64,000 bases of DNA from Comamonadaceae bacterium (GTDB taxonomy: Bacteria > Pseudomonadota > Gammaproteobacteria > Burkholderiales > Burkholderiaceae_C). Of the stretch, positions 43,198 through 51,379 are shown piece after piece. The first letter of the stretch is position 1. Every line of letters starts with the position of its first letter. A program made the position numbers and the translations under genes. The DNA lies in contig CANBWP010000011.1 in the NCBI GenBank assembly GCA_947373185.1, forward strand, positions 1 to 64,000, given 5' to 3'. Below the pieces are notes generated by a model, which was not told the origin of the DNA, did not search any database, and saw nothing but the letters and a program-made list of their open reading frames with translations.

Positions 43198-45003
43198 TCA
43201 TGGTTTGGCCTTGTGGGCCAAATTCAGAGCGTGCGGTGTGTCGTGTGAGTGGTCATGAGGATGGTCGTGGCCATGTGAGTGTCCATGGTCATGCGAGTGC
43301 CCATGCTGATGTGAATGGCCATCGCCATGCGAATGCGCCTTCTTGTGATCGTGACGGTGCATCTTGCCGTCTTCATGGGCATGCCACTCGCCGGGATCGG
43401 ACTTGCCATGGGCACGTGGGTCTTCATTGAAGACCAAAGACTTGACGGTGACCGGCACCGTCCAAGATGGCATGCGAATGCGGCCCAAGTCGACGAAGTC
43501 AAAGCCCCACAAAGTGACACCATCAATCACCAAGACTTCGCACTTCACGCGCTCGTCTTCTTTAAACAGGTGGCCAAGGTTGTGGGCAATGTCGCCATCG
43601 GTCACGATGTACAAATGGCGTTGCTGCTTCAGTGTTTCGGGCAAACCATTCAGGATGCCTTGTGACAATGCATGCAAGCGGCTGAAAGACGGCGCGCCAA
43701 GCCAGCGCAGCGAAATGGCCACATCTTGCGCGCCTTCTACCAAGTCGTGCCGGCGGAAGGACTTGCCCAGCGCCTCTGCAATTTCAACGGGGTCGATGGC
43801 TTCTGTGAGCGTCAGATTCAAGGGAATCACTTGCAGGTTTTTGCGCGGGAGCAGGGCGGCAGGTTCAGAAATGAAGGTGGTGTTGCCACTCAGTTGAACA
43901 CTGTATTCAGAGGCGCCCAGCACGGTCGCTCGGATGCACTCACCGGCAGGCAACAAAGGAACGGGCACAGCGTTCTGGTCCAGACGTTGGCGCACGGCTT
44001 CACCGAACAATTTGCCCAAGTCGCCAAAGTCACGCATTTCACGGCGATACACGTATTCGCCCACACCGCCAGAGAACATGATGCCATCGAGTTGGCCCCA
44101 GTCATCGACGGGGTCTGTCAAATACAGTTGTGCCAAATCTTCGCGTGAGAATTTTTGTGTGAGCACGCGCACCAAGGCGTCGGCCATCCACTGTGCCACT
44201 TTGGCCAAGTCTTGACGCGAGACTTGATCGCCCAGTTTCCAATCGAAGCCGGCTTGGCTGGCCAGGTAGGCGCCTGCAGGGTCGAGCCGTGTGAGCACAT
44301 TTTTTTCATTCACCACCATGAGACGGCCACCCAAATGAACGGCCGCGGTCGCAATCAGTTCACCGTTTTGAACCAAGCCCAGCTTGGTGGTGCCACCGCC
44401 AATGTCGATGTTCAAGATGCGGTGTTTTTCGTCGTACGAGCGCTTGGCAGCACCCGAGCCATAGACCGCCAACATGGCTTCCATGTGGTGACCGGCTGTG
44501 GCACATACAAACTCGCCCCCTTGCTCTGCCAATACAGCGGCAATGGATTCGCTGTTTTCGCGGCGCAGGGCTTCGCCTGTCAAGATGACGGCACCTGCAT
44601 CAATTTCATCGGGATGCAAACCAGACTCTTGGTACGCTTTGTCAATGATGGTGCCAAGGGCTTTGGCATCCATCAAGCTGTCGTTCAGGTAAGGCGTGAG
44701 GGAGATGGGCGATTGATACAGCGCAGTGCGTTCCACCACGGTGTAACGGCTCGACAAATCTTCGGCAATGCGGCGCAAATGGATGCGTGAAAACACCACC
44801 TGTGTGCCAGAGGAGCCCACATCGATGCCGACGCTGTGCAAAATCACATTGTCTTGACGCCACAGTGATTCTTGCGATGGATCGTCCCCCGCAAAGTCAT
44901 GGTCATGGTCATGGTCTGCTTCACCATCGTGCGTGTGATACGTGTCCGCGCCGTATTGGTGGTCCTGGACGCTGTGTTTGTTTTGAATGTCTTCGCTGCT
45001 CAT
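43198..45003 (-). CDS. EutA-like ASKHA-fold reactivase with His-rich N- and C-termini
   Basis: VGIDVGSSGTQVVFS, RILNIDIGGGTTKLGLV, GIMFSGGVGEYVY; tails HTHDGEADHDHDHD and HSHGDGHSHQHGHSHDHGHSHGHDHPHDHSHD. Confidence 0.85.
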   Translation of the reverse strand: MSSEDIQNKHSVQDHQYGADTYHTHDGEADHDHDHDFAGDDPSQESLWRQDNVILHSVGIDVGSSGTQVVFSRIHLRRIAEDLSSRYTVVERTALYQSPISLTPYLNDSLMDAKALGTIIDKAYQESGLHPDEIDAGAVILTGEALRRENSESIAAVLAEQGGEFVCATAGHHMEAMLAVYGSGAAKRSYDEKHRILNIDIGGGTTKLGLVQNGELIATAAVHLGGRLMVVNEKNVLTRLDPAGAYLASQAGFDWKLGDQVSRQDLAKVAQWMADALVRVLTQKFSREDLAQLYLTDPVDDWGQLDGIMFSGGVGEYVYRREMRDFGDLGKLFGEAVRQRLDQNAVPVPLLPAGECIRATVLGASEYSVQLSGNTTFISEPAALLPRKNLQVIPLNLTLTEAIDPVEIAEALGKSFRRHDLVEGAQDVAISLRWLGAPSFSRLHALSQGILNGLPETLKQQRHLYIVTDGDIAHNLGHLFKEDERVKCEVLVIDGVTLWGFDFVDLGRIRMPSWTVPVTVKSLVFNEDPRAHGKSDPGEWHAHEDGKMHRHDHKKAHSHGDGHSHQHGHSHDHGHSHGHDHPHDHSHDTPHALNLAHKAKP

Positions 45004-45012
45004 GGGGGCCGT

Positions 45013-46056
45013 TCAATAAAACTGATCAAAGTGCACTTGGTCCATGGGCACTTTCAGATCAATCAATGTTTTCAAGAGTGACTGGCCCATGAGTGCAGGG
45101 CCAGCAAAGTAAATTTCCATCTGTTGCAATCGCTCACCAAAGGTTTGAGCCACCGCGTCGTGTGCAAAGCCGCGCATGAAGTCGCTTGGCAAGTTGTCGG
45201 TTTCGCTTGCGCCAGAGACCACGGCTTGGTAGGTGCCGCGCTCAGACCAATGAGGCAGTGTTTCTAGCATTGCCAAACCGCACACATCTTGCAGCGCCCG
45301 CGCGCCGTAGAAAAAGTGAAGTTTTCTTTGGGTCATTTGCGGGCTGAGGAAGGCGCCGCGTGCAATCGACACCATGGGCGCCAAGCCTGAGCCACCGGCA
45401 ATGCACAACACATCACGTTCAATGTTTTCACGCAAGTAAGCCATGCCATACGGGCCGTCAATTTCAACGTGATCGCCTGGTTTCAGGTGGTCAAACAAAT
45501 GAGCACTGCCTTTGCCGTCAGGAACGCGCCGAACTTGAAATTCGATCAAGTTGCCCGCTTGTGTTTCGCCATTGAACATGCCAACGTTGCTCATGGAATA
45601 GGCGCGTGGCCCTTCGATGCCAGCCATTTGAATGAGTGCATATTGACCGCACAAAAATGGCAAAGGCAACTCAGTTTGAAAGCTGAACTCAGACAGGTCG
45701 TGCGTGATCACGCGCGATGAGATGAACTTGGCGGCTGTGCGCACAGGCGGGAACTGTGGTGCATATTTGTCGCTGGTTCTGAGTTTGATTTGAAGCGGGC
45801 CTGTGGGCCTGCTTTGGCAACCCAGACCTCTGTTTCTGGCACGGTCTTTGTCGGACAGGCCGGGTGCCTCGGGCCAGCAAGACGCCATGACGCCTTCCAG
45901 CAATTCGAATTTGCAATTGCCACAAGAGCCGACATTGCATTCATAGGGAAAAGCAATGCCGCTGCGCAATGCGGCGCGCAGCAGGGTGTCGTTTTCTGCG
46001 CAGGAGAAAGACTGATCTGTGCCAGCCAATTGAATGGTGTGAATTGCTTGAGACAT
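45013..46056 (-). CDS. 2Fe-2S ferredoxin-NAD(P)H reductase (oxygenase electron-transfer component)
   Basis: N-terminal plant-type ferredoxin CNVGSCGNCKFELLEG; FAD motif RAYSMSN; NAD motif CIAGGSGLAPMVSI. Confidence 0.9.
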   Translation of the reverse strand: MSQAIHTIQLAGTDQSFSCAENDTLLRAALRSGIAFPYECNVGSCGNCKFELLEGVMASCWPEAPGLSDKDRARNRGLGCQSRPTGPLQIKLRTSDKYAPQFPPVRTAAKFISSRVITHDLSEFSFQTELPLPFLCGQYALIQMAGIEGPRAYSMSNVGMFNGETQAGNLIEFQVRRVPDGKGSAHLFDHLKPGDHVEIDGPYGMAYLRENIERDVLCIAGGSGLAPMVSIARGAFLSPQMTQRKLHFFYGARALQDVCGLAMLETLPHWSERGTYQAVVSGASETDNLPSDFMRGFAHDAVAQTFGERLQQMEIYFAGPALMGQSLLKTLIDLKVPMDQVHFDQFY

Positions 46057-46061
46057 GAGGA

Positions 46062-46844
46062 TTAAGCGCGATAGCCGAGTTGGGTGGAAATGGCTTCGGC
46101 CGTGCTTAACAACACTGGGGCCAAGCCGCGTAATTTTTTCAGGGTGAGGCGCTGGCTGGGGCCGCCAATGCCAATGGCGGCAACCACTTGACCGGTGATG
46201 TCGCGCAGTGGCGCGCCAATGCCGCGCATGCCTTGTTCGGATTCCTCGTCGTCAATGGCGTAGCCATGCGCGCGAATCTCGGCAAACATTTTCATCAGTT
46301 TGGTGGGGTCGGTTTGGGTTTCTGGGGTGCGCGCTGCCAACGGGCTGTTGAGCACTTTGTTCATCAGCTCATTGCCACCAAAGGCCACGATGGCGCGGCC
46401 CTCGCAAGTGCAAAAGGCAGGTTTGATGGTGCCGATGTAACTCTTCATCCGGATCGCCTGACGGCTTTCCAAGTTGTAGAGGTACAAGATGTTGGTTTCG
46501 TTCATGACGGCCAAGTGAATGGTCTCGCCCGTTCTTTCGCGCAAGACATTCAGGAAGGGTTGCGCCATGTTGGAGACATCCAAACGGCGACGCACCAAGG
46601 CGCCCATCACGAACAAATTGATGCCCAAGCGGTAACGACCCGTTTCGGGGCTCTGCTCCAAAAGGCCTTCGCTGGTGAGTGTGACGGCCAAACGGTGGAC
46701 AGTGCTTTTGGCCAGAGACAAACGCTTGGCCAAACTGCTGATGCCAATTTCAGGCTCAACTTCTGAGAAACATTTCAGCACACGAACAGCCGCTGCCACT
46801 GAAGACAGTCGTGAGCTTTTGGATGAGGTGTTGTCAGTGGTCAT
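46062..46844 (-). CDS. IclR family transcriptional regulator
   Basis: HTH AAAVRVLKCFSEVEPEIGISSLAKRLSLAKSTVHRLAVTL; effector domain RGIGAPLRDITGQVVAAIGI. Confidence 0.93.
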   Translation of the reverse strand: MTTDNTSSKSSRLSSVAAAVRVLKCFSEVEPEIGISSLAKRLSLAKSTVHRLAVTLTSEGLLEQSPETGRYRLGINLFVMGALVRRRLDVSNMAQPFLNVLRERTGETIHLAVMNETNILYLYNLESRQAIRMKSYIGTIKPAFCTCEGRAIVAFGGNELMNKVLNSPLAARTPETQTDPTKLMKMFAEIRAHGYAIDDEESEQGMRGIGAPLRDITGQVVAAIGIGGPSQRLTLKKLRGLAPVLLSTAEAISTQLGYRA

Positions 46845-46980
46845 GGGTCTGTGACTTTGCAATCAATGCCTGTTCAAATGGGAGTCAATGGTTGGCCAAA
46901 TTGCAGGGGACAACCTGCAAAGTCTGGGTAAAGCCCTTGATTTCTTGGTCGTTCTGGTCAATTTGTGACATCATATCTAT

Positions 46981-47017
46981 TTCCCGCTCAAAAGAACATC
47001 GTTCCTTATAAAAGAAT
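46981..47017. promoter_or_regulatory. 37-bp operator-like element, site 4 (iclR / ABC operon intergenic)
   Basis: ttccc-N7-AGAAC-atc-GTTCC-ttataaa-AGAAT; leftmost arm degenerate. Confidence 0.6.
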
Positions 47018-47117
47018 GATGAGCTAAATCAAAGCTTGTGAAAAGAGGTCGGTGAGAGTCCCTTTCCCAATTTGCGAGAGGAAAACTCTCGATAGGGTAA
47101 ACCCGTTGGGCATCTGC

Positions 47118-47148
47118 TTGACACGTGCAGCCGATTCCCGCTTAATAT
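47118..47148 (+). promoter_or_regulatory. Candidate sigma70-type promoter of the ABC/cupin operon
   Basis: TTGACA (47118-47123), 18-19 nt spacer, TTAATAT; site 5 begins immediately downstream. Confidence 0.45.
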
Positions 47149-47153
47149 CGCTT

Positions 47154-47190
47154 GTGCCTTTATATGGACTGCGGTTCCGTATAAAAGAAC
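47154..47190. promoter_or_regulatory. 37-bp operator-like element, site 5 (upstream of ABC permease)
   Basis: GTGCC-tttatat-GGACT-gcg-GTTCC-gtataaa-AGAAC. Confidence 0.68.
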
Positions 47191-47238
47191 GATTAAAAAG
47201 AGCCTGTTTCAAGCGGGCTATTTCTGGAGAACTCATTC

Positions 47239-48972
47239 GTGCAAAGTTCAGTTGCGGTCGCTGCCAAACCCAAATTCGGGTCGGGATTTGACGCCAAGTG
47301 GTTGGTGATTGGTATTTGTTTGGCCATCGTCGCCGTGTTGGCCTTGGTCCCCTTCTGTTTCATGATTTGGCAGAGTTTCAACACGGCTGAAACAGCCGAT
47401 GCGCCTGCGGTCCTCACCTTGGGCAATTACGTCACGGCTTACACCAACCCCGAAACGGTGGTGACCTTCTGGAATTCAGTTCAGTTTGCCTTGGGGGGGT
47501 CCATGGTGGCCTTCGTGATTGGCACGGCCTTGGCTTGGATGAATGAAAGAACCAACACGCCCATGCGGCGTTTGTTTTTTGCCTTGTCCATCGTGCCCTT
47601 GATCATTCCCAGCATCTTGTTCACCATTGCTTGGATCATGTTGGCCAGTCCCAAAATTGGCTTGCTCAATACCGTGGCCATGTCTTGGTTTGGCTTAGAA
47701 ACACCGCCTTTCAATATTTACTCAATGTGGGGCATGATTTGGGTCGATGGTTTGCATTACTCGCCCATGGCGTTTTTGCTCATGTCATCTGCCTTCAAGG
47801 CCATGGACCCTTCCTTGGAAGAATCGGCGGTCATGAGTGGCTCGAGTGTTTTCAACACGCTCTACCGCATTACCTTGAAACTGGTGTTTCCGGCCATTGT
47901 GGCCACCGTGCTGACCTTGTTTGTGCGTGCCATCGAGTCCTTTGAGGTGCCGGCTTTGTTGGGCTTGCCAGGCGGCATTCAGGTGTTCACGTCGGCCATT
48001 TATCAGGCCATTCACCAGTACCCAAGCCAAATTGGTTTGGCGGCCGCCTACTCTGTCATTTTGTTGTTGCTCACAACGGGCGGCATCTATGTGCAAGCCA
48101 GAATTTCTGCATCTGGCAGCAAATACGCCACCGTGACAGGCAAGGGATTCCGCCCGCGCACCATCGATTTAGGGGCTTGGCGCTATTTCACATTGGCCAT
48201 CTTTGTGGTCTATTTCTTATTGATTGTGGTGATGCCATTTTTGGTCTTGCTGTGGTCCTCCTTGCAAAAGTTTTATGCGCCCCCTTCCATGGAGGCCTTG
48301 TCCAGAATCACCTTGGATGGCTATCGCTACATTTTGGGTTCCGACAACATTCGCACCGCTGCATTGAACAGCCTTTGGATGTCCATTACCACTGCGACCG
48401 TGGTGATGTTGTTGGCGTCAGTGGTGTGTTGGATTGTGGTGAAAACCAAAATTCCAGGTCGTTGGATGTTGGACAACTTGGCTTCTTTGCCGATGGTCTT
48501 CCCTGGCCTGGTGCTCGGCGTGTCGATCATGATTTTCTATCTCACGTTTGACATCGGCATTTACGGCACCTTCTGGATCATCTTGTTGGCCTACATCACG
48601 CGCTTTTTGCCCTACGGTTTGCGTTACAGCACCACCTCCATGTTGCAGATCCACAAGGACTTAGAAGAGTCTGGTGGCATGAGTGGCGCCAGCTGGTTGA
48701 CAGTGTTCACACGCATTGTGTTGCCCTTGCTGAAACCTGGTTTGGTGGCTGGTTGGATCTACGTGATGATCGTGTCGATCCGTGAATTGTCGACGTCCAT
48801 TTTGCTTTACAGCCCCGGCAACGAGGTGATCTCGATTGTGATTTGGGAGCTGTGGGAGAACGGCCAGTATGTGGAGTTGTCAGCACTGAGCGTGATCTTC
48901 ATCTTCATGTTGCTGGTATTGGTGGGCTTGGCCCAAATGGCCGGTAAACGATTTGGCGTCAAAGAGAGTTGA
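47239..48972 (+). CDS. ABC transporter permease, Fe(III)-type double-domain
   Basis: About 12 TM segments; two permease halves with EAA-like loops (EESAVMSGSSVFNTLYRITLKLVFPAI; EESGGMSGASWLTVFTRIVLPLLKPG). Confidence 0.9.
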   Translation: MQSSVAVAAKPKFGSGFDAKWLVIGICLAIVAVLALVPFCFMIWQSFNTAETADAPAVLTLGNYVTAYTNPETVVTFWNSVQFALGGSMVAFVIGTALAWMNERTNTPMRRLFFALSIVPLIIPSILFTIAWIMLASPKIGLLNTVAMSWFGLETPPFNIYSMWGMIWVDGLHYSPMAFLLMSSAFKAMDPSLEESAVMSGSSVFNTLYRITLKLVFPAIVATVLTLFVRAIESFEVPALLGLPGGIQVFTSAIYQAIHQYPSQIGLAAAYSVILLLLTTGGIYVQARISASGSKYATVTGKGFRPRTIDLGAWRYFTLAIFVVYFLLIVVMPFLVLLWSSLQKFYAPPSMEALSRITLDGYRYILGSDNIRTAALNSLWMSITTATVVMLLASVVCWIVVKTKIPGRWMLDNLASLPMVFPGLVLGVSIMIFYLTFDIGIYGTFWIILLAYITRFLPYGLRYSTTSMLQIHKDLEESGGMSGASWLTVFTRIVLPLLKPGLVAGWIYVMIVSIRELSTSILLYSPGNEVISIVIWELWENGQYVELSALSVIFIFMLLVLVGLAQMAGKRFGVKES

Positions 48973-49033
48973 GAGAGACAAGTCAAGCGTCACCAGACAA
49001 CGGACAGCTCTTAAGTTTTAACAAGGAATCAAC

Positions 49034-50140
49034 GTGTTAACTGTAAGTGGATTGCACACTGAATATGTCAGCGACAAAGGCGTGGTGGTGAAAGCTGCGC
49101 AGGATGTCAGCTTTGAAGTGCCCGAGGGCCAACTCTTTACTTTGCTGGGTCCCAGCGGTTGTGGCAAGACCACCACGCTGCGCTCTATTGCTGGCTTGGA
49201 AAAACCGACCCAGGGAACGATTGCGGTCAGTGGCACAACGGTTTACAGCTCAGCTCAAAACGTCTTTGTGCCGCCCAACAAACGCGGCTTCGGCATGGTG
49301 TTTCAGTCCTACGCCATTTGGCCGCACATGACCGTGTTTCAAAATGCCAGCTTCCCCTTGGAAGTGGGCCAAAAGAAATTCAGCCGCAAAGAAATTGAAA
49401 CCAAAGTCATGCGAGTGCTGGAGTCTGTGGAATTGGCGCAATACCATGACCGCGATGCCACACGCCTGTCGGGTGGTCAGCAGCAGCGCTTGGCCTTGGC
49501 ACGTGCATTGGTCATGGAGCCTAAGTTGTTGCTCTTGGACGAGCCTTTGTCTAACTTGGATGCCAAGTTGCGCGAGAAGATGCGTTTTGAGTTGAAGAAA
49601 ATTCAGCGCGAATTGGGCATCACCACCATCTATGTGACGCATGATCAATCAGAAGCTTTGGCCCTGTCGCATGAAATTGCGGTGATGCGAAATGGCCGGG
49701 TTGTTCAGTTAGGCAATCCGCGTCAAATTTACGAAACACCCAACAGCGAATTCGTGGCCGACTTTGTGGGCACCATCAACTTTGTCAAAGCCACCGTGCG
49801 ATCCATGGATGCGTCGACCAACAAAATGGTGGTGGACGCTGAAATTGGCGTCATTGAAGTGCCCATGATCAATGATTTCCATGTGGGGGAAGAGGTGCAA
49901 GTGTGCGTGCGTCCTGAAGACATTCACTTGAGTGACTCAACGCCGCCTGTTGACCATTCCAACCATTACTTGGGCACCGTTTTTGCCAAGATCTTCTTGG
50001 GCGAAGTGCTCGACTTCCAAGTTCAAGTCAACGACAAAGTCATGTTGGCACGTGTTCACCCCAGCCAGAAAACGCCAGTTGGCGCGCCCATCCACATTGT
50101 GGTGGACCCCTCCGACTTCATCGTTTTGAAAAACAAATAA
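49034..50140 (+). CDS. ABC transporter ATP-binding protein (GTG start)
   Basis: GPSGCGKTTTLRSIAG, LSGGQQQRLALARAL, LLLLDEPLSNLDAKLR, C-terminal TOBE-like region. Confidence 0.95.
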   Translation: MLTVSGLHTEYVSDKGVVVKAAQDVSFEVPEGQLFTLLGPSGCGKTTTLRSIAGLEKPTQGTIAVSGTTVYSSAQNVFVPPNKRGFGMVFQSYAIWPHMTVFQNASFPLEVGQKKFSRKEIETKVMRVLESVELAQYHDRDATRLSGGQQQRLALARALVMEPKLLLLDEPLSNLDAKLREKMRFELKKIQRELGITTIYVTHDQSEALALSHEIAVMRNGRVVQLGNPRQIYETPNSEFVADFVGTINFVKATVRSMDASTNKMVVDAEIGVIEVPMINDFHVGEEVQVCVRPEDIHLSDSTPPVDHSNHYLGTVFAKIFLGEVLDFQVQVNDKVMLARVHPSQKTPVGAPIHIVVDPSDFIVLKNK

Positions 50141-50166
50141 TCCAATCAATTACTTAAAGGAAAACC

Positions 50167-50769
50167 ATGAGTGCTGATGACAACAAAGCGCCCTCTGCGG
50201 AATTCGTTCCCAATGAGTCGCACTACCACAGCAAAAAAGACCGCACGTTTGTGCGTGCGATTGCTGGCCCTTACAACTTGGGCGATGAGCTCAAGCGCTT
50301 GCGCGCCATGCCCCGCGTGCGCAAAGGCAAGGACATCAAATTCAACGATGGCCCTCAAGCCTTCAGCCGTCACTACGTGGAGCCTAAAGATGGCATCACG
50401 CAAACGTTCCACATGCACTTGGAAGAGTACGGCCCAGGTGGCAACTCGCAAAAGCACGGTCACGTGAACGAAGCGGCTTTCTACATCTTGGACGGCACGG
50501 GCTACGAGATTCACGACGGCATTCGTTATGACTGGAAAGCCGGCGACATCGCCGTGGTCCACAACAACTGTGTGCACCAGCACTTTAACGCCAGCAACGA
50601 GCGCCCAGCGCGCGCGTTGGTGATCAAAACCAAACCCATGTACATGTTCATGAACATGTTGTTCCAACACCAAGTGGAACCCCGTCCAAGCGAACCCGCA
50701 CCAGGCGGCGAAGGCTTTGTGGCGCGCAACGACGAAGAAGACTTTAATCATCCAAAGGGAGGCTACTGA
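50167..50769 (+). CDS. Cupin domain protein 1
   Basis: KHGHVNEAAFYILDGTGYEIHDGIRYDWKAGDIAVVHNNCVHQHFN. Confidence 0.88.
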   Translation: MSADDNKAPSAEFVPNESHYHSKKDRTFVRAIAGPYNLGDELKRLRAMPRVRKGKDIKFNDGPQAFSRHYVEPKDGITQTFHMHLEEYGPGGNSQKHGHVNEAAFYILDGTGYEIHDGIRYDWKAGDIAVVHNNCVHQHFNASNERPARALVIKTKPMYMFMNMLFQHQVEPRPSEPAPGGEGFVARNDEEDFNHPKGGY

Positions 50770-50770
50770 G

Positions 50771-51367
50771 ATGGCTTGGGACGAATCAAAATCATGGTTG
50801 CAAGGCAACCAACAAGGTCAGTATTACCAAGGCTTGTTGGACGACGCAGAGCAAATGCCTGCTCGCAATTCCAAGCGTCACAAAGTGGTGCGCCCTGAAG
50901 ACATGCCATGGGAAATGGCGCGTCAAGGTTTGCTCAAGCACTTGATGAATGAGTCCATGAACACACGCATCGAAACGGTCGATGCCTACATGCAGATCAT
51001 TCCACCAGGCAGCAAGTCGGGCAAGCACCGCCACTTGGCAGAAGAGTGTGTCTATGTGCTGGAAGGTCGTGGCTACGATTTGCACCAAGACTGCGACGTG
51101 GAAATCACCGACACCTACCACTGGAAACCACAAGACGAAATCAAGCGTTATGAGTGGGAAGCCGGTGACGTGATCTACATTCCACCAAACACCATTCACC
51201 AACACTTCAACGCCGATCCAGATCGCCCAGTGCGTTTGATCTCCTCCATCAACCGCATTTTCAAATACTGCGGCTTGAACGATTTGGAGCAAATCGAGAA
51301 CGCCCCGGAGTTTGATCCTTCGGTCAAATTGGATGGCGAAGCCATCATGAAGTACTTACGCAAATAA
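50771..51367 (+). CDS. Cupin domain protein 2
   Basis: GKHRHLAEECVYVLEGRGYDL ... WEAGDVIYIPPNTIHQHFN, complete cupin motifs. Confidence 0.9.
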   Translation: MAWDESKSWLQGNQQGQYYQGLLDDAEQMPARNSKRHKVVRPEDMPWEMARQGLLKHLMNESMNTRIETVDAYMQIIPPGSKSGKHRHLAEECVYVLEGRGYDLHQDCDVEITDTYHWKPQDEIKRYEWEAGDVIYIPPNTIHQHFNADPDRPVRLISSINRIFKYCGLNDLEQIENAPEFDPSVKLDGEAIMKYLRK

Positions 51368-51379
51368 TCAGAGCAGAAC

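Noticed and set aside
43210-43400. Repetitive CATG/CCATG-rich stretch considered as a noncoding repeat or CRISPR
   Set aside because: Encodes the in-frame His/Asp/Gly tail of the EutA-like protein.
43198-45003. Ethanolamine utilisation (eut) operon
   Set aside because: Only a EutA-like gene is present; no EutB, EutC, EutH or shell proteins in the window.
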